NCBI GenBank assembly: GCA_030762175.1
Contig: CM060833.1
Coordinates: forward strand, 5,670,001 to 5,734,000
DNA length: 64,000 bases
Source of the DNA: Metallyticus violacea
Taxonomy: Eukaryota > Arthropoda > Insecta > Mantodea > Metallyticidae
Reading direction: 5' to 3'
The notes beneath the pieces are model-generated. The model had not been told where the DNA came from and did not search any database. It saw only the letters and a list, made by a program, of their open reading frames with translations. A program made the position numbers and the translations under genes. Every line of letters begins with the position of its first letter. Position 1 is the first letter of the stretch. Positions 10,440 to 20,389 of the stretch are shown piece after piece.

Positions 10440-11000
10440 GATATACATAATTTAATTCTTAGTCACTCTGCCTTTGGCAGCTATTAAGCTTTGATTTGTC
10501 TTGCCATACTGTTAATGTACGATTGTATTCTCTCTTGCATCTGTGGATGATGATACCAGCCTTCAGTTATCTTCTCAATAAGCCAAGTTTCATGGTAATC
10601 ATTTCCTTCTTCACCAGCTGCCAAATACTCTCAATAGGATTCATGTCTGGTAAATTTCCTAGTCAGGGCAATAAAGAATTTTTCTTTTCTTGCAGAAAAG
10701 CTATCACAGATTTTGAATGAGGCATTTGGTCCTCATATACACATTCTCAATTTGGGAATCATTCTCTTAGTTGAGACAGCAGCGTGCTTCTCTACACCTC
10801 CTTTAGTGACATAGAAACGTCCAGGGCCTTGACAAAATCACACTTTACAGTCTGCATAACACAACCTGACTTATGCTTTTCATTAGGATGCTGTCGTACA
10901 AACTAAGCTTTGTTTGCCAGAATCTCAAAGTGCTCTCATCACTAAAACAAACCTGAAATAGAAAATTTTTCAATGATAGTTCAGTTTTAAGGTAGATTTT
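10440..11000 (-). mobile_element. Tc1-like transposase remnant
   Basis: The minus strand carries LGNLPDMNPIESIWQLVKKE, the last catalytic block of Tc1 transposases (normally W-P-x-x-S-P-D-L-N-P-I-E). A decayed first-Asp region (ESTFRLF-WQTKLSL type) is near 10.9 kb. Several stops are present. Confidence 0.65.
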
Positions 11001-11184
11001 AACTCATAAAAATCATTTAAAATTAAAATTTACATATTTTCAGGTTTCCAGAAATGATTGTCTTTGTCCTTGTGATTCTCTGCCTACTTGAGACATTTTG
11101 CATCCATGGCAGTGGTTATTTTGGTGGGCTTGTGGGTAGATCTTCATGCTTTTAAATTCATTTCAGAAATAACATAACAAATTA

Positions 11185-11640
11185 TTATTCAGGAAATCAC
11201 TCATATTTCACTAATTTTGTTCCACTTACTGGGACATGTTGCAAAGGCTGTTGCCTTCATCTTCAGCATGATTCCATGTCTGCTAGTATCTCAAAGTCAT
11301 TTGTGAAAGTCTGCGTCTCACTGTTCTTTCAGATGTAGTGATGTCACTGTCTTCAAGATCAAATTTAATTTGTAATACACTAGAAAACCTGTTTCCTTTT
11401 TCAAGCAATTTATGTCCTTGGGGCAAAAATTGGTTTTCAGGCACATTTGTTCCTCTTTTAAGGGCCTAATTTCCACACCCAATTCAATTTTCTTCTTAAT
11501 TCGCTTTATATATTCTACAGATAGCTCCTACCTTCTAGAAATTTCTTGATTTGAAAAAGCTTTAATGTTAACAGGTGCTTTTACCTCTGCAATCTTTTGA
11601 GGTGTTAAATCACTGATTTTTCCATTATTCCTGTTAACAG
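11185..11640 (-). mobile_element. Penelope-like terminal repeat fragment
   Basis: 'aggaaatcactcatatttca', 'tttgttccac' and 'gggacatgttgcaaaggct' are the same terminal sequence as at 5.60-5.70 kb. The hammerhead core is mutated (CTGAAGA, GCAAC for GAAAC). A further minus-strand Lys/Glu-rich open stretch follows to about 11.64 kb. Confidence 0.55.
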
Positions 11641-12020
11641 TTAACAGTTTTTAAACAAAATGATTGTTAGTCAATGCAGAATACTAAATTTCACATTTTA
11701 AACCATAAACTAGTTGACAAATTAAACTTCAATAGCATAGTTATAGTTGTTAGTATTATAGTAATTGATGTGATTTTAGTTTTAGAGTGCATCTAATAAC
11801 ATGGCCAAGGACTGTGTATTTCTGTACCTAAAGCATGATTTTTTTAGTATCTATAATATCTGCTTGCAAATATTTTTTCAACACATTTCAAGAATACTAT
11901 ATTTACATTTTTTCTGAATATAAAATGTAAAACAAGCAAGCAAGTGTATTGTAGTACTTGTGTAATGTCATAATAGAGAAAAAAAATGTTCTTGTATTTA
12001 GTCACATATTTTGTTTACAG

Positions 12021-12074
12021 TATGCATGGAATGAAAAAGGCTGCCAGTGATGGCAACATAACAGCTTCAGAAAG
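12021..12074 (+). CDS. Unrecognised gene, sixth visible exon (54-base microexon)
   Basis: The acceptor is 'tttgtttacag' and the donor 'gaaag/gtatac'. The exon is phase 2-2 and encodes MHGMKKAASDGNITASE. It is isolated by introns of 4.7 and 2.3 kb and could be skipped without a frameshift. Confidence 0.6.
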
Positions 12075-12689
12075 GTATACTTCTTAAAAAAAAGCTGTGT
12101 AAATAACAATTTTTACCTGTATTTTTGCTTCTGAGTTTTTTAATGTTTATAAATATAAACCAATAGCCTCAAATGCCATGCTTGTTAACACCAGCTGATT
12201 TGACTCAAATTGCTAATCTACTTCCTAGAACAAAGGAGTGTTAAAAGATAATGAGATTATTACACTCACTCTAAGGTTTATTGTTCTTTTTTTCAAGATT
12301 CAATTTACAAATTTTCAAAATAAGTTTCATTTTGACTCAAATGATAATTCTAGTTCTCAAAACAACCGTTAAAGCCCTTCTTTGCGGTCCGAAAAACAGC
12401 ATTCATTCTCCACATGTAGAAATTTGTGGAAGTCACAGAAAACAATCTGATAACAGCTTTCCTGTAGGCTAAATTTATTGATTGTGATGTAGCAGGTTCA
12501 TTGAAAAGCACATTATATCTGCAGTGTTTGCAACATTGATAGGAGTTACAAAAATCTAGGAATGAAAATGTTCAAACTTTTGCCATTAACTGAAAGAGGT
12601 ACCAATACTGAGATTTAAATATATTATAAAAAGATGGCAAATGACTAAAGTTTTCTGTCATTATAAGGAATATTTTGAAGTACAAGTGC

Positions 12690-13260
12690 TATGAAAAAGG
12701 TCTTGGACTGGTTCTGTTACAAATAAAATACTTTACCTAATTTTAAACACCAACTCTATCGAAATAGTCTCCTTGCGTAGTAATACACAGGTGCTGCATT
12801 TCTGCCACTTTTGGAATAAAACCTCAAAGTCATTGTTTGTGAGAGAGTGTAGAACATTCTGTGATTCATGTGTATCTCGTCATTGGTGTTGAAAAATGAC
12901 TGCCTTTGAGATGGATTTTCATTTTTTGGAAGAAGAAGAAGTCCACAGCAGTCGATTAATCTCCTATAATCCTCATGAACAATTTACCAGATTTTTTAAC
13001 TTCTAGGGATGTTCTTGCACTTTTGAAGCACCCATACTGCTCAAAAAATTGTATCATCATCATTACTTATTGGTGTATGTTTTAATGTGTCTCTGGCCAA
13101 TTTCCCCAAGTTTAATGCAAATTTCACGTTCTTTGTTCCAACTTGCTGATGCTGTTTGGCACACTGCTAGTTCAAGGTTACAACTCCTTAATGCTGCATG
13201 TGCAACTCTGTACTGTTATCTGTTGGCATGCCACAGAACCAGTTTAGGAACTTTTTAATA
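12690..13260 (-). mobile_element. Decayed mariner/Tc1-like sequence
   Basis: The region has the general layout of the other transposase fossils (for example 'caccaactctatcgaaatagtctccttgcg', typical of antisense transposase). It is too mutated for family assignment and has no terminal repeats. Confidence 0.3.
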
Positions 13261-13389
13261 CCACCTCATATGAATAATATGTTTTTTTTAATTGCTTTAG
13301 TTTTATATTTTTAAAATGTTATTATATAATTTCTGTACTGATGAAATATATTGCATATTTTGTACATATTCTGATCGATTTATTACTAA

Positions 13390-13735
13390 CTATTTGGTAA
13401 TAGTTATCTGGAGATGGCGCATTCCGCTCTGAACCCAAAATTCATGGGTTAAACTTGGCAAGGGTCCATAAATTTTTAAGGGCATAAAATCTTGAGCTCA
13501 AGCCCTTTGAGAGTGTATTTAAGCCTGGGTCTCGTATCATAAAGTTATGCAATGATAAAGAACTCCATATTGGAAATGGGCCAAATCATTGGCCATTATA
13601 TGTCCCAAGAAGTACCTTAGTTCCCTCAGATGGTGTTGAGGGCAATGGGCTTTTCACCTGCCCCCATGATGGGAATTAAGTGCACTTGAAATTCTTCATG
13701 CTAATTAAAACTTGTGCCCATGTTTATGGACAGAA
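13390..13735 (+). repeat. SINE family 1, degenerate copy
   Basis: The order of blocks follows the family 1 SINE: a tRNA-like head with 'cccaaaattcatgggttaaac', a '...gggcataaaatc' body, then 'gggtctcgtatcat' and 'aaagaactcc'. Divergence is high, so this is an old copy. Confidence 0.5.
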
Positions 13736-14379
13736 TTTATTTTATTTATTTAGTTTATTTACGGATATTCATTAGCATCTCAGATCACCAATGTCCCATA
13801 GTTTATGCCCCTCAAAAACCTGCATTCTTGATAAAATGTATTCCTTATAATAACCTTCCTGTATAAAGTGAAAGTTAAGGCTCTGTGTGACAAAGGATGA
13901 TCATTATCAACATGCATGACCAATTCTATTATTTTTGGATGCGCCTGGTAAATGATTTCTGGTGTTAAGTTTAACACAAGTAAAGCATTTATTTCCCACT
14001 TATCAAGGTAGAAATTACATGGGATGACAATCTTTCAGACCTCTGGATAATGTTGTCAGCAATGAAGCATGCTGCATGCTTGCAAACTTGACATGCACAT
14101 CTCATTTCTTGCACTTTGCACTGGCAGTATGATGTACGCATAAAGTTAGATAGGTAATAAAAAGAAATTACACATTTTATTGTTTCTAACAAATTTTTGC
14201 TAAAAGTTACAAATTTATTTTTACAATGGTTATGTTTGCAATTGAGTTTTTGAAACACTGCATGGAAAAAAAAAAAAAAGCTTTTAAATGTAAAAGTTTG
14301 ATGTGTAAACAATTCTATATTTGTTTTTTTAAACTGTTGCTTTGCACATTTATGTATTTTTTTTTCTTTTTTTTTTCAG

Positions 14380-14464
14380 ATACTCCAAGAACGATATTGG
14401 TCAAAATGATTTGGAGCATGTGCAATTTCGTCGCTATGGTGGTATCACTGAGTCAACAGTCTAG
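14380..14464 (+). CDS. Unrecognised gene, last exon with PDZ-ligand C-terminus
   Basis: A long pyrimidine tract precedes 'cag' at 14377. The frame continues from the previous exon (split AG/A codon) with YSKNDIGQNDLEHVQF, then RRYGGITESTV and TAG at 14462-14464. The last four residues E-S-T-V fit the class I PDZ ligand consensus (Ser/Thr at -2, Val at 0). Confidence 0.7.
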
Positions 14465-14559
14465 AAAGAGGATATTTTAGTTCTTCAAAAATGAAACCTG
14501 ATGAACAAAGAATTATTGGTGATTTTATTTTTCTCATGTTGCTGTATGTTATAGAATAC

Positions 14560-14565
14560 AATAAA
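14560..14565 (+). terminator. Poly(A) signal of the left-hand gene
   Basis: AATAAA lies 96 bases after the TAG. It implies a 3' UTR of only about 120 bases, ending before the ND5-derived sequence begins. Confidence 0.6.
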
Positions 14566-14689
14566 TTGCTGAAATTAACGTTAATTTCAATGTAGTTCAT
14601 TTCTTTTCACAAGAAGTTAGAGTAGTAATACCAAAAACCAAGCAAAAATTATAACTGAATCAAAATGATATATATACTGTAGCTGTTTC

Positions 14690-15455
14690 AGTTTTAGTTA
14701 CAGCGGCTGTTCATTTATTGATTCGGTTTGGTAAACTTTTTCCTGATTGTTTGTTACAGATTTCTGTTTTGACTATATTTATATCTGGGTTGGGTGAAAA
14801 TTTTGAGTTTCATTTAAAAAATATTATAGCTTTTTCTACTTTAAGTCAATTAGTATTAATAATAGAAATTTTGTCTTTAGGTTTTTTTTAATTTAGCATT
14901 TTTTTTTTTTAACTATTAATGCATGCTCTATTTAAAGCCTTGTTATTTATATGTGCAGGGATAGCTATTCATAATATAAGTAATTCTTAACATATTCGTT
15001 TTATAGGGAGTTTATCTTATTTTATGCCTTTAACATCTTCACATTTTATAGTTTCTAATTTTGCATTGTGTGGAATGCCTTTTTTTAACTGGATTTTACT
15101 CCAAGGTTTTAGTCTTGGAGGTTGTTTCATTAAGAAATTTAAATATGTTAATGTATTTTTTATTTTTTTTTATACTGGGTTAACTGTATGTTATACTTTT
15201 CGTATATTTATTGTGTGTTTTGAGGAGATTTTAATTTATTGTCTTTTTATAAACTAAATGAAGGTAGTATTTATATGTTGTATGGGGTGTTAGACTTAAT
15301 ACTTTTTTCAGTGTTAGGAAATACAATAATTAATTGATTATTTTTTGTAACTCCTTTTATAGATTGTTTGCCTTTACTTATAAAGATAACCAATTGTAGT
15401 AAGGTTAATCTGTTTATGAACAGGGAGTGTGTTAACTAAAATTGTTAATTGGAAC
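14690..15455 (+). pseudogene. ND5: NUMT: nuclear copy of mitochondrial ND5
   Basis: Read with the invertebrate mitochondrial code, 14690-15455 gives the C-terminal half of NADH dehydrogenase subunit 5. Recognisable blocks are VSVLVTAAVHLLIRFGKLF, SGLGENFEFHLKNIIAFSTL, LSYFMPLTSSHFMVSNFALC and PFLTGFYSK. The last needs a one-base shift in a T run near 15083, so the copy is frameshifted. A second break is near 14890, in a run of T. ND5 codes a proton-pumping complex I subunit, but here it is dead nuclear DNA. It starts about 125 bases past the poly(A) signal of the left-hand gene and ends at a Penelope inverted repeat. Confidence 0.88.
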
Positions 15456-15474
15456 ATTGCACAGTAAAGCTAAT

Positions 15475-16315
15475 CATATATTAAGATCATTGTGTTATTG
15501 AGTTGAACTAACGCTCTTTTGATCTACTTACTTGTTTAAATATGTAGAACCGGTTTCACAAACCCTATGTTTGCATCGTCAGCCCCATTGTCGACTGAAG
15601 GATAAACCGTTTTGCTGTAGGAATGCATATTCTGCTCTGGTGGAGGTGTGATGAACTTCAAGTTTATGTTTTCATCACCGGAAGTGTTGTAGTTCATTAA
15701 ACTATCTTCGTTCTTGTAAATGTAGATTTTTTCCCATGCTGCTAATTCTGTAGGTCCTTACACTGATTTTAATAATTTTTTTTATTCAATATGTCGTGGT
15801 TTTCTGTTTAGAAATGAGATGCCACTGCTGATTTCTCCAACAGCTTGTATTTTATATTTCTAAAATGTTCTTTTAACTGCGTGCCTATGTTTCTCTTTGT
15901 TAAAAGAACATTTCAGAAACATAAAATACAAGCAGTTGGAGAAATTAGCAGTGGCATCCCATTTTTGGACAGAAAACTATAACATTTTGAAAAAAAAAAT
16001 TATTAAAATCAGTGCAAGGACCTACAGAATTAGCAACATGAGAGAAGTAGAAAGACAGTTTAATGAACTTCGACACTTCTGGTGATGAAAACGTAAACTT
16101 CAAGTTCATCACACCTCCACCAGAGCAGATTGATTACACATCCCCATAGCATCCCCTCCAGTCAACAATGGGCTGACAATGCAAACGAAGAGCTCATGAA
16201 AGGCTGTTAATGCGAACAAAGAGCTTGTGAAACTGATTTTACATATTTAAACAAGTAAGTGGAACAAAAGAGTGTTGCTTTGACTAAATCACACACAATG
16301 ATCTTAATATAGGAT
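15475..16315. mobile_element. Head-to-head pair of Penelope-like 3' ends (about 415-bp inverted arms)
   Basis: Arms 15475-15888 and 15897-16315 are inverted copies with a pivot near 15893. Each has, from pivot outward, the end of the GIY-YIG domain ('gaacatttcagaaacataaa'), the C-terminal tail ('gtgcaaggacctacagaatt'), 'acttctggtgatgaaaac', the hammerhead-like region, and 'aagatcattgtgt'. The arms are mostly alike, with indels at the outer ends. Confidence 0.8.
15550..15592 (-). ncRNA. Hammerhead-ribozyme-like motif (left arm)
   Basis: On the minus strand: CTGACGA (consensus CUGANGA), a six-base-pair stem II GCAAAC/GTTTGT with a short loop, then GAAACCGGTTC with the palindrome ACCGGT. This is the best-formed stem II in the window. 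The right-arm counterpart near 16170-16245 is mutated and partly duplicated. Confidence 0.6.
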
Positions 16316-16569
16316 GTGTATTGTTTTAGTGTGATATAAAATAGTCCTTTATGTTGTTTAATTTGTTTTTTTTTTCTCCTCTATATGATTTATACCTTTA
16401 ATTTTTACAAAAGAGTTATATAAGAAGATGAGGCTAAACAAATCTTGGTTTGAAATGCCTATTTCAGGCAACACGAGGCCTGAATAGTAAGTTTGAGGAA
16501 CAGTTTTGTAAGCTGATTTAGTTTTCATAAAAACCGCCCGCCGGTCGAAGATACAAGTCATGTATATCT

Positions 16570-17115
16570 TCAGTTCTCTCTACCATAATTTGCCCTTACA
16601 CGGAGCACGGAAATGAAGTGCAACTCCTGCTGCTAGCTGCTGCAAGTCCCGAGCGATAGCGGAGAGAGCTGAACTACTGTGTGGCTGCAGTGTAAATGTT
16701 GCATGTATTATTTTTTTTTTAAACATAATGTAACCTATGTGCTGTCCTCTGTAACTTTTAAATATAAATTGCGGGTAAAATATTGTAACGGTGGTAAATT
16801 TGTTCTTATTGGAATTCGCAATTAATTCCTATATTAACGCTAACCTCCAGTAAATCCTAGGAACAGGTAGACCCGTGGTATTTCGTAAATATAAATTGAT
16901 AGGGGTGGGTAAATTACTGTAATAGTGGCAAATCTCCTTTGATTGCAGTAGAAAACAAAAAACTTCAATTTATAGTGCATTCTCTACGCTTGAAAGTATT
17001 ATTTAGCGATATCTGTGGGTTACTACCTTCCGCTCTCTCCGCTGCCGCTCGGGACTTGCAGCAGCAAGAGTTGCATTTGATTTCCCGTGTATGGATAAAT
17101 TCTATCATAGGGCTC
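16570..17115. mobile_element. MITE-like element with long terminal inverted repeats
   Basis: About 16600-16680 and 17020-17095 are inverted copies of each other ('ctgctgcaagtcccgagcg' against 'cgctcgggacttgcagcag'), extending outward to 'cataatttgccc' and its counterpart. The interior also has two diverged direct copies of a segment beginning 'aaatataaattg'. No coding capacity is seen. Confidence 0.65.
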
Positions 17116-17713
17116 TACAAACAGAGCAGCTGTGTTCTGAATGACTGATTTCTTAAGTTTAAGTTAGACGTAGACGCAAAAACGTGGACCTTACAAGCTT
17201 CTAAGTTTACGTTTATTATTACGTTACTTTTAATTTTCATCGTGAATGGGACCATATAATTGTTTGCGTTATGTCTGCCATGGTCATCGTTCTATCCACC
17301 CCCAAAACTATGGAATCACCCTGTATTAATTACACACCCCGATATTGTATAGAGAACCGCGAACAGCAACTAAAAAACGCAGTCCATGGTCAAAGAAAGT
17401 GTAAGAACCATTGCTTTAGAAACATAATCTTATAGCACAAAACACCGTAGGTTTGTAAAAGGTTAATACCTTCTTCCTTTGAATAAAGAAGACACCAACG
17501 TGTAAATCACTCTATTTCAAGGGAATCACCACATGTACAACCCTCCTAAAGCAGCCAGTAAGAAAGCGGCGAAGTGCACAATTATATAAATGATGACCTT
17601 GCCACCATTATATCTTCCATTTAGCACGTCAACAGAAACATAGGCGCCTTGATAAAAATAAAATTATTGCGAATGCTCTTTGGTGCTTGGAGTTAAAACT
17701 GATAGCCCTACTA

Positions 17714-17998
17714 TTAGAGCCAAACGAAGCTCCAGTACAGGGCATTGAACACGAGAAAACATACTGGGAAAACAACCCTGCTCCTGGTATCTATCCACTT
17801 GGCGATATCTTGTGGTGTCATCGTAGTAAAAGCAACAGCTGCACTCAGTCGACGAACTCTTGCCTTTAAACTAGATGTGCTGCCCTGATTTTCCTTAGGC
17901 AGCTCTTGGCCTCTAAACGAGCGTTCTGCCATGGCTTCATCGTCCACGTTTGAAGAAGACGCCGCTCCTGGGACGTTGAGGAAGTTTGACGACGTCCG
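17714..17998 (-). CDS. Ion channel exon 10: loop end, TM4 and stop
   Basis: The acceptor is 'tgtggtacag'. It encodes a Ser/Glu-rich loop, KARVRRLSAAVAFTTM, TPQDIAKWIDTRSRVVFPV, TM4 (CFLVFNALYWSFVW) and a stop at 17716-17714. PxDIAKWID-RSR before TM4 is a strong family signature. Confidence 0.95.
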   Translation of the reverse strand, partial: RTSSNFLNVPGAASSSNVDDEAMAERSFRGQELPKENQGSTSSLKARVRRLSAAVAFTTMTPQDIAKWIDTRSRVVFPVCFLVFNALYWSFVWL

Positions 17999-18092
17999 CT
18001 GTACCACAACATAAAGGCAAAACACGCCAGCAGAAGATATTTTCAGTTTAATTAATTACAAATAAAAAATAATCACATTTCTGGATACTAAC

Positions 18093-18164
18093 CTGTGACC
18101 TCTCAGGGAGTGTGACTAAACAGATATCACTCTGTAGCACAGATGGTCGTTGCTTGCTAATCAT
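18093..18164 (-). CDS. Ion channel exon 9: cytoplasmic loop, 72-base exon
   Basis: The acceptor is 'gtttgtcacag' and the donor 'tcacag/gttagt'. Exactly 24 in-frame codons (MISKQRPSVLQSDICLVTLP, then ERSQ), phase 0-0, so it could be an alternative cassette. Confidence 0.7.
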
Positions 18165-18339
18165 CTGTGACAAACAAAAGTGGAATGATTTATTATTTGG
18201 TTTTAAAACAAAATACCAAACTTATTTACAAACAATTTACACAAGACGAGTTTTAACAGAATTAGAAGAAAATAACGCAAATTTTGAACGTTTGCTAACA
18301 AAGGCACTACCGTAATAAGTACAACAATGTATTTTCTGC

Positions 18340-18885
18340 ACATAGGAACAAAAATGCTAAAACTCAAATCATACAAGTGTGCAAGGGCCCATTGTCTACA
18401 AGGTGATCCCGTAACAGGTGTGCATTATTGTGAGTGGTTTCTTTCATCAGTGACTGAAGGGTTAATCGACCCATACCTGTGTTCTTTACAGACGAATTGT
18501 AGCTCCACCAATTTGGTCGTGTAAACATTCACAACACACGCTATAGGTACTCTGAAAATCCAATTTATATCCAATAAACACTTCTTTATGAAGGAAAATT
18601 GGAATTTGATGTACGACATCATAATCGTTCACAGTAAATGGAGAGAAGTGCCGAAATGACATTCTGACCCCATTTTTAATCAGCTGACAAAGAAGAGAAA
18701 CCATATGGGCGATTTCAACAAGATTCAGCCATCAACTTCCATGAGTAAAATTAGGGAAGTGTTTGAAGATAAAGCGACTAGTGCTAATGTATGGCCATCT
18801 CACTCCCCAAATCTAATAGTCTATAATATTTTATTTGTGGGGTAGCCGGAAGAACAAAGTGGACGGAATTAAATCAGAAACATTA
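18340..18885 (+). mobile_element. Transposase remnant (Tc1/mariner-like, family G)
   Basis: The plus frame reads HCLQGDPVTGVHYCEWFLSS, then VTEGLIDPYLCSLQTN, the region around the first catalytic Asp. It decays to WPSHSPNLIVYNILFVG, the decayed last block. A minus-strand copy of the same region is at 20.1-20.32 kb. Confidence 0.6.
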
Positions 18886-19195
18886 AATCGTGTCATTAGG
18901 ATTTTTTAAATATCGTTTAACTGCCGTTTTTACACTGAGACACCATAGGCGGTGGGCACTGATGATACATGAGATAAAGTGATATATTGGAAAAGGATTT
19001 TTTAAGGAAGGAAACGTTCCAGGCCTAAGTTTAGGGTACCTCCCCGGCATTTGGCATTTATGAGGACCGAGGAAAACCTGGAAAAAAATCTCAGTCAGGG
19101 AGGACAGTCCTGGCGGGATTCGAATCCCAGACCTCCCGCTCACACGCGCCTTAACGACCTCAGTCATCCGTATTTGCAATGTGTTTACCCAGTAC
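18885..19195 (-). repeat. SINE family 2 copy (tRNA-like head)
   Basis: On the minus strand: tRNA-like head with 'gggattcgaatcccgccagg' type B box, 'tccctgactgag', 'ccaggttttcctc', 'aaatgccggggaggtaccc', and the 3' end 'cctatggtgtctcagtg'. Same layout as the copy at 41.98 kb. Confidence 0.75.
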
Positions 19196-19287
19196 AATGT
19201 CTGTTTAGCAGAGGGAGGACATTTCCAGCATTTGCTCCAAGATAAGACTTTATACGCAGTTCTAAGAAGCGAAGTCCAGGTTCAGGG

Positions 19288-20035
19288 ATGCCAGCTGCCG
19301 AGACGCAAAACCCCGTACGAACGGTAAGGAGATATTCTGGAATCGCTGTATTTTCCAAGAAATTTGTTTGGAAAGAAAGGAAAAGTTTTTATTTAAATAT
19401 AATTAACACCTTATTTTTCTCGTATAGACCACACAGTTTTAAAATTATGCATCAAAGTTTATTTTATTGTGGTGAATAATTATTTACGCGCGATTCAATC
19501 AATCCCGCTTTGCTAAAATGTCTTTCACTAGCAAGCACTGCTACTAATTTTCTTACCACACTTTCTTTCCCTCTCGCCGCCATTATACAATTTATGCTCA
19601 AATTGCTTGGTGCTGTGTCAATGCTGCCATACATTTAATCGATAAAAACTAAGTGACTGCGGTGCATACAAGAGTAAGCAATTCTCGAGTCAAACGCCCT
19701 CTAGCAAGCTATTATTGGCTACACCTCCCTTCCCCGTTACTTCATTCCATGCCACCCTCATGAATGGCCGGCTGATTTTATCCAGCAAATTGATTTTTGA
19801 CGACGTCTTTCAAGCAAAGGCATGTCCTAATGTGCAGCTCTCCAGCAAAGATTTAAGTAGATAAGTTATTGAACGCCCCTTGTAGGTTAGCAGAGTTGAA
19901 GGTTAGGACAAATAAATCTGGCATGCATTCTTTTTTGGAGATATAAGGTCGGAAAGAAAGCATTAGAGAAGAAATACAGGGTTTCCAGAATATGTCCTTA
20001 CCGCTCGCAAGGGGTTTTGCGTCTCAGCAGATGGA
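19288..20035. mobile_element. DNA transposon with terminal inverted repeats
   Basis: 19288-19342 and 19988-20040 are inverted copies ('gagacgcaaaacccc' against 'ggggttttgcgtctc', and 'ggtaaggagatattctgg' against 'ccagaatatgtccttacc'). One end also occurs alone at 33.11-33.17 kb next to a family G-like transposase. The interior has no recognised coding sequence, so this is a non-autonomous derivative. Confidence 0.65.
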
Positions 20036-20099
20036 CATGCCATAGCCAACCGTTAATTATAGGCCTTGGGCTAATCGGATATCAAACTCTAATTTTCCT

Positions 20100-20330
20100 A
20101 CAATAAAGAGGGGTTTCTTCTATACAATTTATATTTTCACAACACCAATAGCGAGTTTTCACACGATCATTTTGGCGGAAAACCACGCCTCGTCTGAAAA
20201 GAACACAAGCTGAGGATCGCTTAACTCTTCAGTCACTGATGAAAGAAACCACTCACTATAACGCTCACCTGCTACAGGATCACATTGTCGTAGACAATGG
20301 AAACGTGTGCAATTATAAATAGAGCGGGGA
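20100..20330 (-). mobile_element. Family G transposase fragment
   Basis: This is the reverse complement of the 18.35-18.53 kb transposase region: 'cagtcactgatgaaagaaac', 'cattgtcgtagacaatgg' and 'gtgtgcaatt'. It keeps only the block before the first catalytic Asp. Confidence 0.55.
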
Positions 20331-20389
20331 AATTTTACTTCTGTTGCATATTTTAGTTTTAAAACCTTTATTGCCTGTTTTAGTTGTTA

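Larger units (their letters stand above)
1581..14464 (+). other. Unrecognised gene, 3' half: seven coding exons, stop, poly(A) signal
   Basis: Seven exons with AG/GT borders and consistent phases (1581-1681, 3276-3337, 4396-4488, 6950-7096, 7198-7281, 12021-12074, 14380-14464) read into one open frame of about 207 residues ending at TAG. From the second exon every junction splits an AGN codon (phase 2), so all internal exons after it can be skipped without a frameshift, which favours alternative splicing. The tail has no domain I recognise. It is rich in Ser, Pro and Gly, with a proline-rich stretch in the fourth exon (S-PLPPLP and LSLPPPAVLFPP) and a basic segment PRPLPRH. The C-terminus GITESTV is a class I PDZ ligand, so I infer the cytoplasmic tail of a membrane or scaffold-bound protein. 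The 5' part lies left of the window. AATAAA at 14560 gives a short 3' UTR. Introns are filled with transposons. Confidence 0.65.

Noticed and set aside
14973..15257. Membrane protein gene suggested by a hydrophobic plus-strand open frame
   Set aside because: The residues match mitochondrial ND5 under the mitochondrial code, with frameshifts; it is a NUMT.
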